A DNA stretch of 64,000 nt from assembly GCF_900460215.1 (NCBI RefSeq), contig NZ_UHIA01000004.1, forward strand, positions 1 to 64,000, written 5' to 3'. The notes under the pieces are model-generated. The model was not told the origin of the DNA. It did not search any database and was given only the letters and a program-made list of their open reading frames with translations. Shown here in pieces: positions 10,865 through 19,928 of the stretch. A program made the position numbers and the translations under genes. Position 1 is the first letter of the stretch, and every line of letters starts with the position of its first letter. Source of the stretch: Suttonella indologenes (GTDB taxonomy: Bacteria > Pseudomonadota > Gammaproteobacteria > Cardiobacteriales > Cardiobacteriaceae).

Positions 10865-11920
10865 ATGAATGATGAACAGAAAAAAGCCCTCGGCGCGGTG
10901 CTTGCCCAATTAGACAAACAATTCGGCAAAGGCACGGTCATGCGCTTAGGCGAACAAGCCGCGCAACACGATATTCAAGCCATCTCTACCGGTTCTTTAG
11001 GCTTGGATATTGCGCTCGGCATCGGCGGTTTGCCCAAAGGGCGGATTGTAGAAATCTACGGCCCCGAATCTTCGGGCAAAACCACCATGATGCTGCAAGT
11101 GATTGCCCAAGCGCAGCGGGCGGGCGGCTCGGCGGCATTTATTGATGCCGAACACGCGCTCGACCCCGTCTATGCACGCAAATTAGGCGTAAATACCGAT
11201 GATTTATACGTTACTCAGCCCGATAACGGCGAACAAGCCTTGGAAATTACCGATGCTTTGGTGCGCTCCGGCGCATTTGACGTGATTGTGGTGGATTCGG
11301 TCGCCGCCCTCACACCCAAAGCGGAAATCGAAGGCGAAATGGGCGATTCCCATATGGGCTTGCAGGCGCGTTTGATGAGCCAAGCCCTGCGCAAACTGAC
11401 GGCGAATATCAAAAAAGCCAATACCTTAGTCGTTTTCATCAACCAAATCCGCATGAAAATCGGCGTGATGTTCGGTTCGCCGGAAACCACCACCGGCGGC
11501 AATGCGCTGAAATTCTATGCCTCCGTGCGTATGGATATCCGCCGCATCGGCTCGGTGAAAGACGGTGAAGAAGTCTTGGGCAACGAAACCCGCGTCAAAG
11601 TCGTGAAAAACAAAGTCTCGCCGCCGTTTAAGCAGGCGGAATTCGAGATTTTATACGGCGAAGGCGTATCGCGCGAAGGCGAGATTATCAAATTGGGCGT
11701 AGATACCGATATCATTCAAAAATCAGGCGCTTGGTATAGCTACAATAATGAAAAAATCGGACAGGGCAAGGAAAAAGTCCGCACGTATCTGAAAGAAAAT
11801 CCGCAATTGGCGCAGAAAATCGAAGCGCAAATCCGTGAGAAATTCATCGGCGGCGAAGCCAGCCTGCCGGAGTCGCGCGAGGAAAGCGACGGCAGCGGAG
11901 AGGATTTTGACAACGAGTGA
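10865..11920 (+). CDS. recA: Recombinase RecA
   Basis: RecA forms ATP-dependent filaments on ssDNA for strand exchange and for triggering LexA cleavage. The 351-residue length is normal. Walker A is GPESSGKTT. Other family sequences seen are [42 protein letters not shown], and [14 protein letters not shown] (loop L1/L2 region). The C-terminus is acidic ([15 protein letters not shown]), as is usual. No obvious SOS box was found in the short upstream gap, which lies only 11 bases after the TPR gene. recX overlaps its end. Confidence 0.98.
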   Translation: MNDEQKKALGAVLAQLDKQFGKGTVMRLGEQAAQHDIQAISTGSLGLDIALGIGGLPKGRIVEIYGPESSGKTTMMLQVIAQAQRAGGSAAFIDAEHALDPVYARKLGVNTDDLYVTQPDNGEQALEITDALVRSGAFDVIVVDSVAALTPKAEIEGEMGDSHMGLQARLMSQALRKLTANIKKANTLVVFINQIRMKIGVMFGSPETTTGGNALKFYASVRMDIRRIGSVKDGEEVLGNETRVKVVKNKVSPPFKQAEFEILYGEGVSREGEIIKLGVDTDIIQKSGAWYSYNNEKIGQGKEKVRTYLKENPQLAQKIEAQIREKFIGGEASLPESREESDGSGEDFDNE

Positions 11921-12362
11921 TTTAGCAAGTGCTTTTGAAGCGCAATGCCTGCAAGCCCTATCGCGGCGCGAGCACAGCAAAGGCGAACTGCTGGCGAAAA
12001 AAGCGGCGGAATTGGACGAAGAAAGCGCCGTCGCCGTGATTGAAGGCTTGGCGGAGCGCGGCTGGCAAAGCGATTGGCGTTATTGCCAAAGCTATGTGCG
12101 CAGTAAAAGCAATAGCGGCAACGGCGCACTGAAAATCAAACAAGGCTTGCAGCGCAGCGGCATTTCTGCCGAGATGCTGCGCGAGGCATTAGAGGAAATC
12201 GACTGGTTCGCCCTTGCTGCCCAAGTCTATGCCAAAAAATATCCGCAAACGACAAAAGACCGCGCCGAGCGCGCCAAGCGGCAACGCTTTATGGTGCAGC
12301 GCGGTTTCTCTTTTGAAGAAATCCGACATGCCGAATCTTGTGCGGAGCACGAAGATGGCTGA
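11907..12362 (+). CDS. recX: Regulatory protein RecX
   Basis: RecX binds RecA filaments and inhibits recombinase activity. The 151-residue product reads [15 protein letters not shown], and contains the RecX core with [33 protein letters not shown] and the C-terminal [20 protein letters not shown] chose the TTG at 11907 because GGAGAGG lies just upstream and it overlaps the recA stop by 14 bases. Longer reads upstream only translate recA out of frame. Its own stop overlaps the next start. Confidence 0.9.
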   Translation: MTTSDLASAFEAQCLQALSRREHSKGELLAKKAAELDEESAVAVIEGLAERGWQSDWRYCQSYVRSKSNSGNGALKIKQGLQRSGISAEMLREALEEIDWFALAAQVYAKKYPQTTKDRAERAKRQRFMVQRGFSFEEIRHAESCAEHEDG

Positions 12363-12810
12363 TGTGCAGCGTTTTTTACAAGCTCAAGAAAAGGTTTATA
12401 TGCAGGCTTTGGCGGAAATTCGCGCCGGAAAAAAAGCCGGTCATTGGATGTGGTTTATGTTTCCGCAAATCCAAGGACTGGGACGCAGCGCCATGGCGCA
12501 AAGCTATGCCATCGCCGATTTAGAAGAAGCGCAGGCGTATTTGCAGAATCCTATTTTGGCGGCGCGCTTGGAAAACCTTGTCGCCGCCGTGCTCACGCAC
12601 AGCCAATTGTCGGCGGAAAATATTTTCGGCGCGACCGATGCGCTGAAGTTGCGTTCCTGCATGACTCTATTCAGCCTTGCCAATCCCGATATTGCTATGC
12701 CCTTTTTGGCGGTATTGAAACAAAAATTCGATGCCGAGCCTTGCCAAGCCACTTTGGCGATTCTCGGCATTTCTCCTTCTCTTTTTTCAACCTTAGTACA
12801 TTCACAATGA
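12355..12810 (+). CDS. DUF1810 family protein
   Basis: A 151-residue soluble protein of the DUF1810 family. The signature stretches are GHWMWFMFPQIQGLG, SYAIADLEEAQAYLQNP and FGATDALKLRSCMTLFS. The family has no established function to my knowledge. The start ATG at 12355 overlaps the recX stop by eight bases, and its end overlaps alaS by four (ATGA). It is therefore wedged into the recA-recX-alaS transcription unit and translationally coupled to both neighbours. Confidence 0.88.
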   Translation: MADVQRFLQAQEKVYMQALAEIRAGKKAGHWMWFMFPQIQGLGRSAMAQSYAIADLEEAQAYLQNPILAARLENLVAAVLTHSQLSAENIFGATDALKLRSCMTLFSLANPDIAMPFLAVLKQKFDAEPCQATLAILGISPSLFSTLVHSQ

Positions 12811-15428
12811 AAAAAATGACCACAGCGGAAATCCGCAGCGCTTTTTTGAATTATTTTGCCGAACAAGAGCATAAGATTCTTCATTCCGCTTCTCTCGTGC
12901 CGGGCAACGATCCTACTTTGCTGTTTACCAATGCCGGCATGGTGCCGTTTAAAGACATTTTCATCGGCGCGGAAAGCCGCGACTACAAACGCGCCACCAC
13001 CGCGCAAAAATGCGTACGCGCCGGCGGCAAACATAATGATTTGGAAAACGTGGGCTATACCGCGCGGCATCATACCTTCTTTGAGATGATGGGCAATTTC
13101 AGTTTCGGCGATTATTTCAAAGCCGACGCCATTCCTTTTGCCTGGAATTTGCTGACCAAAGTATTTGAAATTCCTGCCGAGAAACTTTTGGCGACCGTCT
13201 ATCATGAAGACGAAGAGGCTTTCGGCATTTGGCGCGATGTTATCGGTTTGCCGGAAGAACGGATTATCCGCATCGGTGACAAGCCGGGCAAGGCCAAGTA
13301 TGAGTCGGACAATTTCTGGGCGATGGGCGACACCGGCCCTTGCGGTCCTTGTACGGAAATTTTCTACGACCACGGTCCGCAGGTTTGGGGCGGTCCTCCG
13401 GGTTCTGCCGAAGAAGACGGCGACCGCTTTATTGAGATTTGGAACATTGTGTTCATGCAGTTTGAGCGCGATGCGGCGGGTAATATGAAACCTCTGCCCA
13501 AGCCTTCGATTGATACCGGCATGGGCTTGGAGCGCATGACGGCGGTGATGCAGGGCGTGCATTCCAATTACGAGATTGATTTGTTTGTGAATCTGCTTAA
13601 TGCGGTGGCGGAGGCGGTAGGCTGCGCCAATGAGGGGCAAGCTTCTTTAAAAGTGATTGCCGACCATATCCGCGCCACCGTATTTTTAATGACGGACGGC
13701 GTATTGCCCGGCAATGAAGGACGCGGCTATGTGCTGCGCCGCATTATGCGCCGCGCCATTCGTCATGGCTATAAATTGGGGCAGACGCAGCCTTTCTTCC
13801 ATCAATTGGTTGCGCCGCTGGTTAAAGAAATGGGCGCGGCTTATCCCGAGATTGCCGAGGCGGAAAAGCGCGTGCGTGAGGCGATTTTGCGCGAAGAGCA
13901 GCGTTTTGCCCAAACCCTTGACGGCGGCATGCAGGTCTTGGAAAAAGATTTGGCGACTTTGCAAGGCACGGAAATTTCGGGCGAAACCGTGTTCAAACTC
14001 TATGACACTTTCGGTTTCCCTGTGGATTTGACCGCCGATATTGCCCGCGAGCGCAATTTAACGCTGGATATGGCGGGTTATGAAGCGGCGATGAACCGTC
14101 AGCGCGAGCAAGCCAAAGCGGCGGGCAAATTCCATGCCGATACGCAGTACGCCATTGAGGGTAAAACGATGTTCCGCGGCTATACGCAGGAAAAACTGCG
14201 CAGCACGATTCGCGCGATTTTTGTGGACGGTCGGGCGGTGGATAATCTGAACCACGGCGACGAGGCGGTAATTGTGCTGGCGGAAACGCCTTTTTACGGC
14301 GAGTCGGGCGGTCAGGTCGGCGATACCGGCGTGATTTACAGCGCAAACGGGGAATTTTTAGTCAGCGATACGCAAAAACAAGGCGATAATTTCCTGCATT
14401 TCGGTACTTTGCAAAGCGGACAATTGTTTGCCGGCGATACGGTCGATGCCAGAATTTCGCGTTCGCGCCGCCGCCAAATCAAGCGTCATCACAGCGCCAC
14501 GCATTTATTGCACCGCGCTTTGCGCGATACCCTCGGCAGCCATGTGCAGCAAAAAGGCTCTTTGGTCGATGAATTTAAAACACGTTTCGACTTTTCGCAT
14601 GAGGCGGCATTAAGCGCCGAAGAAATCGAGGCGGTGGAGCAAGCCATCAATAAGCAAGTGATGGCGAATATGGCGGTCAGCATCGAAGAAATGTCTTATG
14701 ACGCGGCACGCGAAAAAGGTGCGATGGCGTTGTTCGGCGAGAAATACGGCGATGTGGTGCGCGTGGTCAGCATGGGCGACGAGGATTATTCGATTGAGCT
14801 GTGCGGCGGTACGCATGTAAGTCAGACCGGCGATATCGGCTTGGTGAAAGTGATGAGCCAAGGCGCGGTATCGGCGGGAGTTCGCCGCATCGAATGCGTG
14901 GCGGGCGAGGCTTTATTGGCGGCGATGCGCGAGCAAAGCGCCGTCTTGCAGCAATTGGCGGCACAACTGAAAACCGATGCGGCGCAATTACCGGAACGTG
15001 TGGAGCATTTGCAGCAGCAATTGAAAGCGGCGGAAAAACAAGTCCAGCAATTGAAGCGCGAATTAGCCAGCGGCGGCGCGCAAAACGAAGCGGCGGCGCA
15101 AAGCATCGGACAATGGAAAGTCTTGGCATTGCAGCGCGACGGCTTTGACAATGCAACCCTGCGCGACAGCGCCGACCAATTACGCGATCAGCAGCAATTG
15201 GATGCGGTGGTGATCGGCGGCGTGGATGGCGATACGGCGCGTCTGGTGATCAGCGTCAGCAAAGCGGCGGTTGCCAGAGGCTTGCATGCAGGCGATATTA
15301 TCCGCCAATTGGCGGCGCATATCGGCGGCAAAGGCGGCGGTCGTCCCGATTTCGCCCAAGCCGGCGGCAAGAATATTGCCGGTATGGACAAAGCATTGGC
15401 GGCTTTGGCGGAAGTTTTGCCGCAATAA
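12807..15428 (+). CDS. alaS: Alanyl-tRNA synthetase
   Basis: Charges tRNA-Ala and edits mischarged Ser/Gly. The product has 873 residues, close to the usual 875. The aminoacylation core begins MKKMTTAEIRSAFLNYF and contains FTNAGMVPFKDIF, a class II motif region. The editing domain has the zinc motifs HHSATHLLH and CGGTHV. The C-terminal region has a coiled coil (AQLPERVEHLQQQLKAAEK) and a DHHA1 domain ending with GGKGGGRPDFAQAGG. The start at 12807 overlaps the DUF1810 stop. A longer frame opening at 12444 is an out-of-frame read of DUF1810. Confidence 0.98.
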   Translation: MKKMTTAEIRSAFLNYFAEQEHKILHSASLVPGNDPTLLFTNAGMVPFKDIFIGAESRDYKRATTAQKCVRAGGKHNDLENVGYTARHHTFFEMMGNFSFGDYFKADAIPFAWNLLTKVFEIPAEKLLATVYHEDEEAFGIWRDVIGLPEERIIRIGDKPGKAKYESDNFWAMGDTGPCGPCTEIFYDHGPQVWGGPPGSAEEDGDRFIEIWNIVFMQFERDAAGNMKPLPKPSIDTGMGLERMTAVMQGVHSNYEIDLFVNLLNAVAEAVGCANEGQASLKVIADHIRATVFLMTDGVLPGNEGRGYVLRRIMRRAIRHGYKLGQTQPFFHQLVAPLVKEMGAAYPEIAEAEKRVREAILREEQRFAQTLDGGMQVLEKDLATLQGTEISGETVFKLYDTFGFPVDLTADIARERNLTLDMAGYEAAMNRQREQAKAAGKFHADTQYAIEGKTMFRGYTQEKLRSTIRAIFVDGRAVDNLNHGDEAVIVLAETPFYGESGGQVGDTGVIYSANGEFLVSDTQKQGDNFLHFGTLQSGQLFAGDTVDARISRSRRRQIKRHHSATHLLHRALRDTLGSHVQQKGSLVDEFKTRFDFSHEAALSAEEIEAVEQAINKQVMANMAVSIEEMSYDAAREKGAMALFGEKYGDVVRVVSMGDEDYSIELCGGTHVSQTGDIGLVKVMSQGAVSAGVRRIECVAGEALLAAMREQSAVLQQLAAQLKTDAAQLPERVEHLQQQLKAAEKQVQQLKRELASGGAQNEAAAQSIGQWKVLALQRDGFDNATLRDSADQLRDQQQLDAVVIGGVDGDTARLVISVSKAAVARGLHAGDIIRQLAAHIGGKGGGRPDFAQAGGKNIAGMDKALAALAEVLPQ

Positions 15429-15474
15429 GCGCATAAAGAGGATTTGCCGTGCCTTCGCATGGCATTGGGGCAAT

Positions 15475-15496
15475 CCGCAGCAGTCTGCGGTGTTTT
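15475..15496 (+). terminator. Possible weak terminator after alaS
   Basis: A 6-bp stem CCGCAG/CTGCGG with loop CAGT is followed by TGTTTTA. It is short and weak, so partial read-through into lysC is likely. Confidence 0.4.
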
Positions 15497-15514
15497 AAAG
15501 AGGAAAGAAAGGAA

Positions 15515-16741
15515 ATGGCGTTAATTGTACAAAAATATGGCGGCACTTCGATGGGCTCGATCGAGCGTATCGAAAATGTGGCGGAGCGCATTATTCGTGT
15601 GCGAAAAGCGGGGCATGATGTGGTGGTAACCGTATCGGCGATGAGCGGCGAAACCAACCGTCTCATTGCTTTGGCGCATGAAATCAGCAAGCGCCCCAGT
15701 CCGCGCGAGATGGACGTGTTGATGAGCACGGGCGAGCAAGTCTCTATCGCGCTTTTGGCAATCGCTTTGAATAAGCGCGGCTATCCTGCGGTATCTATGA
15801 CGGGCTGGCAGGCGGGCATGCAAACCGACAATGCCTACATGAAAGCCCGCATCACCAATATCGACAAAGACCGCATTCATGAAGCTTTAAAACAAGGCAA
15901 AGTAGTGGTGGTGGCAGGCTTCCAAGGCATCAATCCCGACGGCGACATCACCACGCTGGGACGCGGCGGCTCCGATACCACCGGCGTGGCATTGGCGGCG
16001 GCTTTGGACGCGGCGGAATGCCAGATTTACACCGATGTGGACGGCGTATATACCACCGATCCGCGCGTTGAGCCGAAAGCGCGCAAACTCGATCGCATTA
16101 CCTTTGACGAAATGCTGGAAATGGCGAGCTTGGGTTCAAAAGTATTGCAAATCCGCTCTGTGGAATTTGCAGGCAAATATAAAGTGCCGCTACGCGTATT
16201 ATCTTCTTTTGAAGACGACGACAGCGAAGGAACATTAATTACTTTAGAGGAAAATGCTATGGAAGCAGCAGTTATTACCGGTATCGCCTTCAGTCGCGAT
16301 GAAGCGCAAATCAATGTATTCGACGTGCCTGACGAGCCGGGTATCGCCTATAAAATTCTCGGCCCGATCGGCGAAGCCAATGTGAATGTGGACATGATCG
16401 TGCAAAATATCGGCGAAAATGGCAAAACCGACTTTACCTTTACCGTGCCGCGCGACGACGTCGAGCAATCGCTGGAAATCTTCAATGCGCAGTTAAGCTC
16501 TTGGGAAGGCGTGAAAATCAGCAGTTCGGACGTAGCAAAAGTATCGGTTGTCGGCGTGGGGATGCGTTCGCATGCAGCGGTTGCCAGCACCATGTTCAAA
16601 GCCCTGTCGGAAGTAGGCGTGAACATCCGCATCATTACCACCAGCGAAATCAAAATCTCGGTCGGTATCGATGAGAAATTCCTCGAACTGGCGGTACGTA
16701 CCCTGCACGAAGCCTTTAATCTCGACAAAGCGGCGGAATAA
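15515..16741 (+). CDS. lysC: Aspartate kinase
   Basis: Phosphorylates aspartate, the first step to Lys, Thr, Met and diaminopimelate. The 408-residue monofunctional form has the N-terminal motif VQKYGGTSMGS, a kinase core with GRGGSDTTGVALAAAL, and two C-terminal ACT domains from about residue 260 (FDVPDEPGIAYKILGPIGE; VVGVGMRSHAAVASTMF). The chosen ATG at 15515 follows AAAGGAAA. At 16259 an in-frame ATG (MEAAVITG) is preceded by GAGGAAA. In several bacteria such an internal start makes a separate regulatory beta subunit, and that is possible here but unproven. The gene supplies aspartyl phosphate for the diaminobutyrate route encoded at 34-38 kb. Confidence 0.96.
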   Translation: MALIVQKYGGTSMGSIERIENVAERIIRVRKAGHDVVVTVSAMSGETNRLIALAHEISKRPSPREMDVLMSTGEQVSIALLAIALNKRGYPAVSMTGWQAGMQTDNAYMKARITNIDKDRIHEALKQGKVVVVAGFQGINPDGDITTLGRGGSDTTGVALAAALDAAECQIYTDVDGVYTTDPRVEPKARKLDRITFDEMLEMASLGSKVLQIRSVEFAGKYKVPLRVLSSFEDDDSEGTLITLEENAMEAAVITGIAFSRDEAQINVFDVPDEPGIAYKILGPIGEANVNVDMIVQNIGENGKTDFTFTVPRDDVEQSLEIFNAQLSSWEGVKISSSDVAKVSVVGVGMRSHAAVASTMFKALSEVGVNIRIITTSEIKISVGIDEKFLELAVRTLHEAFNLDKAAE

Positions 16742-16759
16742 AAGCCCGTACAGCAAAAA

Positions 16760-16792
16760 ACAAGACCGATAATTGTCGGTCTTGTGCGTTTT
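16760..16792 (+). terminator. Terminator after lysC
   Basis: A 10-bp perfect stem (ACAAGACCGA/TCGGTCTTGT) with a 6-base loop is followed by GCGTTTT, 18 bases after the lysC stop. Confidence 0.75.
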
Positions 16793-16807
16793 GGCAAACT
16801 CTTTTTA

Positions 16808-16916
16808 TATAGTCGGAGAAGTGAAAAAGTAGTACAAGGCGGCGAGCCGCAGACAGTACAAGAGCGTACGGCAAGGCGAGCCAACGCCGTAATACTTTTT
16901 CAATTCTTTGACTATA
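16808..16916. mobile_element. Correia-like MITE (MITE-A), copy 2
   Basis: This is the inverse-oriented, almost identical partner of 7026-7134: TATAGTCGGAG at one end, CTTTGACTATA at the other, same GC-rich core. It directly abuts MITE-B, sharing the four bases TATA (16913-16916). That suggests one element inserted at the TA at the end of the other. Confidence 0.85.
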
Positions 16917-17004
16917 GTACCTTAACTTCAAAATGAGACTTAGATATACACATTTTGTCAGGAGAAGCGCTTATAATAAGCTCATTTTGAAGTTAAGAGA
17001 CTAT
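16913..17004. mobile_element. 92-bp MITE (MITE-B), copy 1
   Basis: Terminal inverted repeats of about 25 bp: TATAGTACCTTAACTTCAAA at the left end and its near complement at 16981-17004. The 17-bp part CTTAACTTCAAAATGAG is perfectly inverted. The short AT-rich interior has no coding capacity. A second copy at 44319-45484 is split by an IS. The right end lies only 16 bases before the yeiH-like start, so the element may contribute that gene's promoter or leader. Confidence 0.82.
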
Positions 17005-17020
17005 CAAGCGTGGAAAAACA

Positions 17021-18025
17021 ATGAATGCAATCAAACACTATGGACAAGGGCTTTTGCTCAGTTTGGGCTTGGCAGGATTAAGCATAATGCTGGCGGGGCA
17101 GCCGTGGTTTTTTAAAGGCGTATCCCCGCTGATCGTGGCGATTGTTCTCGGCATGCTGCTGGGTAACACGCTCTATCCGCGTATTGCCGCACCCTGCCAA
17201 AAAGGGGTTAATTTCGCCAAAGCCTATCTGCTGCGCACCGGCATTATTCTCTACGGCTTAAATCTGAGTCTGCAAGAAATCATCGGCTTGGGTTGGTCGG
17301 CAGTGCTGGCGGATATCTTGATGATTGCCTCAACCGTCTTGCTCGCCTATCTCTTAGGAAAAAAATGTCTGGGCTTGGATAAGGAAAGCGCCGTCTTAAT
17401 CGGCGCAGGAGCGGGCATTTGCGGCGCGGCGGCGGTCATGGCAACGGAAAACGTGCTGAAAAACCGTCCTGAAAAAACCGCCGTAGCGGTGGCGACCGTC
17501 GTGATTTTCGGCACGCTGTCGATATTCTTATATCCGCAACTATTCGCTTGGCATTGGGGCGGATTATCCGCATCGGCATTTGCAAAATATATCGGCTTAT
17601 CCGTGCATGAAGTCGCGCAAGTATATGTGGCGGCGGAAATCATCGACGAGCAACTGCTGGCAGAAGCGGTAACGATGAAAATGATCCGCGTCATGCTGCT
17701 GGCACCGTTTTTGTTAATACTTTCTTATCTTTGGCAAAAACAGCAGCTGACAGGAACTGAAAAGCAAAAAATCGCCATACCTTATTTTGCCTTCGGCTTT
17801 ATTGCGGCGGCAGTCTTCGCCTCGATATTCGTACTGCCGCTTCAGCTTATGGCGGCAATCCGACTGCTGGACACTTGGCTGCTGGCAGCGGCAATGGCAG
17901 CTTTGGGCTTGAGCACGCATTGGACGGTGCTGAAAAAAGCCGGCAGCAAACCTCTGCTCTTAGCCGCACTGTTATGGCTGTGGTTGATAGTCTTCGGCTT
18001 ATTCTTGAGCTTAGGCTTGCTGTAA
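17021..18025 (+). CDS. YeiH/UPF0324 family putative anion exporter
   Basis: A 334-residue polytopic membrane protein of the YeiH (UPF0324, putative sulfate exporter) family, with about ten hydrophobic segments. Typical family stretches are SPLIVAIVLGMLLGNTL, LLRTGIILYGLNLSLQEI, LIGAGAGICGAAAVMATE and VHEVAQVYVAAEIIDEQ. The ATG at 17021 is preceded by GTGGAAAAACA, a weak ribosome-binding site. An upstream frame starting in the MITE is spurious. It is monocistronic, lying between the lysC terminator plus two MITEs and the convergent restriction-modification locus. The substrate is not established. Confidence 0.85.
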   Translation: MNAIKHYGQGLLLSLGLAGLSIMLAGQPWFFKGVSPLIVAIVLGMLLGNTLYPRIAAPCQKGVNFAKAYLLRTGIILYGLNLSLQEIIGLGWSAVLADILMIASTVLLAYLLGKKCLGLDKESAVLIGAGAGICGAAAVMATENVLKNRPEKTAVAVATVVIFGTLSIFLYPQLFAWHWGGLSASAFAKYIGLSVHEVAQVYVAAEIIDEQLLAEAVTMKMIRVMLLAPFLLILSYLWQKQQLTGTEKQKIAIPYFAFGFIAAAVFASIFVLPLQLMAAIRLLDTWLLAAAMAALGLSTHWTVLKKAGSKPLLLAALLWLWLIVFGLFLSLGLL

Positions 18026-18082
18026 ATCGACAGCTAAAGAAAAAATTTTAGCATACGTTTATTTATCCCTTGTTTTTAAGGC

Positions 18083-19114
18083 TTAATTTGGCAGGTTTAT
18101 TACTTGCTCGTCTTTAATCTTTTGAATAAAAATAGCCAGAGTTGTTAAATTATAAATACTGGGAATAATACTGAAAGCTTCTTCTAATTTGTTTTTAGCA
18201 GAAAGCCAACCCTGCCCGTCGGTAATCCAAACAAATTCGTAATTCGGGTATTGATTAATTTTTGGCGCAATATCAGAATAAGCCCGCGCAACTTCATTTA
18301 ATTTTGATCCGCCGACATTATAAAAATTCGTTTCTATAAGATAGGTTTTTACCGGCGATTTGATTACAAAATCAAATCGCTTTATATCCATCCCCAAACT
18401 TTTAATCTCTGGAAAAACAGTATTGACAACTTCGCTATCAAATGTAATTCCAGCTGTTCTAAATTGATTGGCGACCGAAAGACTCATATTATTGCCGCCG
18501 CGATTTTTTCTTGCATTAGTATCCAAGCCGACTTCTATTCCAAACACATAATCTACTAAATTGCCAATATCTTTATTGCGAAAAACTTCCGCCAAACCTG
18601 TTTGTTCAATATATTCGGCAATTTTATCTGGAGAAGTAAAATAGCTGTTTATGTCTATAATTTGCAAATCCCGATTTAATACTTTTGCTTTTTTATAATC
18701 AATAAACCGCCGAATGCTTCAATCGGATTGACCGAAGCCTTGCTGCCCATCCAGTTGGACAATGCCATAATCAGCATAATCATCGCTAAAACAATTGCTT
18801 TTGTGGCAAAAGACAAAGGTGCGTCTTTATGCAATTGACTGTCTTCTGCGGCAAATTGCGCCTGTTCTGGATTTTTGCGCCATACTTTTACGGACAGCAA
18901 TTAAGATATCCAATATTTCAAATGATTTAGGGTTTTCATTGTAAATATCACAAACCGCTTCTTGAATATTTTCTTTGCCAATTAGGTAGTTCAATTGATT
19001 GAGTTTGACCATAATCGGTTTGATATTGGCACGAATTTTTGCAAAATCCGTAAAAGAATCCAATGTTGCATTTGTCTCTGCAAGCTGTTCTAAAAAATCT
19101 TCAAATCTAGACAT
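18083..19114 (-). pseudogene. DpnII/MboI-type restriction endonuclease, interrupted
   Basis: This gene would encode a type II endonuclease cutting GATC, as DpnII does. The N-terminal part (ATG at 19114; SRFEDFLEQLAETNATL... to ILIAVR near 18890) and the C-terminal part (resuming at about 18695: KKAKVLNRDLQIIDINSYF, then LVDYVFGIEVGLDTNARKNR, KRFDFVIKSPVKTYLIETNF and VWITDGQGWLSAKNKL) align well with the DpnII family from memory. They are separated by about 190 bp of unrelated coding sequence and are no longer in one frame. The C-terminal part keeps a possible start at 18667, but would lack the N-terminal domain. The start overlaps the upstream methyltransferase by eight bases, as in an intact operon. 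The nuclease is probably inactive. Confidence 0.82.
18700..18888 (-). other. Foreign membrane-protein gene fragment inserted in the DpnII-like gene
   Basis: About 63 codons are open across the interruption (ORF 18676-18900, minus strand). They read as a basic/acidic loop (KVWRKNPEQAQFAAEDSQL) followed by a hydrophobic helix (AIVLAMIMLIMALSNWMG) and ASVNPIEAFGGLL. This looks like an internal piece of a polytopic transporter, not of a nuclease. I do not recognise the family. No terminal repeats or target duplication are visible, so illegitimate recombination is more likely than transposition. Confidence 0.6.
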
Positions 19115-19928
19115 TTTTAATTCCCAATCTTTTTTCTGCTAATTCAAAAAACGTTTTTTCCATTTCGCAACCGCAAAATTTTCGCCCATTTTGCAAGGCG
19201 GCTACTCCCGTCGTACCGCTGCCCATAAAGGGATCAAAAATCAAATCGCCCGCATGAGAAGCGGCTTGAATGCAACGCTCGACCAATGCCAGCGGTTTTT
19301 GTGTCGGGTGTTTGCCGAATAGTTTTTCCTTTTTGTTTGGCGGAGCGATTTTCCATACGCATTTCATTTGCTTGTCGCCGTTTTGTGCTTTCATGACATC
19401 ATAATGGAAGATATGTTTGGCTTTTTTATCTTTTTTTGCCCATAGCAAAGTTTCGGTAGAATGAGTAAAAAAGCGGCAGGATAAATTCGGCGGCGGATTA
19501 GGTTTTTCCCATGTAATATTATTCAATATATGATAGCCGATGCTTTGCATTAAATAACCAATTAAATAAATATTATGATGCGTACCACACACCCAAATCG
19601 TGCCCTTGGGCTTCAACAATGCATAACACAAACGCAGCCATTCTTCGTAAAATTCCAGATTACCTGCCAAACCTTTCGATTTATCCCAGCAGCCTTTATT
19701 GACTGAAACCATTTGTCCGTTTTGACAAGTAAAGCCGTCATTAGAAAGAAAATACGGCGGATCGACGAAAATCATATCAAAGCAGCCGTTCGGATGTTTA
19801 TCTAAAATGCGGCGCATAAGGCTCAGCGCGTTTTCATTATAGATAACCATGCCGTCTGAGACCTGTTTTTTCAGGTTGCTATGATAAATAGCCGCCTCTT
19901 CTTTTAATATATTGAAATCATTTTCCAT
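19107..19928 (-). CDS. DpnA-like N6-adenine DNA methyltransferase (second GATC methylase)
   Basis: A 273-residue class-beta methyltransferase, with the catalytic DPPY motif first (MIFVDPPYFLSNDGF) and the SAM-binding motif late (DPFMGSGTTGVAALQNGRKF). DpnII-type systems carry such a second enzyme, DpnA, which in Streptococcus methylates GATC also on single-stranded DNA and protects incoming transforming DNA. It overlaps the upstream methyltransferase by 11 bases and the nuclease pseudogene by eight. Both methyltransferases look intact, so GATC methylation would persist without restriction. Confidence 0.88.
   Translation of the reverse strand: MENDFNILKEEAAIYHSNLKKQVSDGMVIYNENALSLMRRILDKHPNGCFDMIFVDPPYFLSNDGFTCQNGQMVSVNKGCWDKSKGLAGNLEFYEEWLRLCYALLKPKGTIWVCGTHHNIYLIGYLMQSIGYHILNNITWEKPNPPPNLSCRFFTHSTETLLWAKKDKKAKHIFHYDVMKAQNGDKQMKCVWKIAPPNKKEKLFGKHPTQKPLALVERCIQAASHAGDLIFDPFMGSGTTGVAALQNGRKFCGCEMEKTFFELAEKRLGIKNV

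Noticed and set aside
12444..12806. N-terminal extension of alaS
   Set aside because: It is an out-of-frame read of the DUF1810 gene; AlaS homology begins at 12807.
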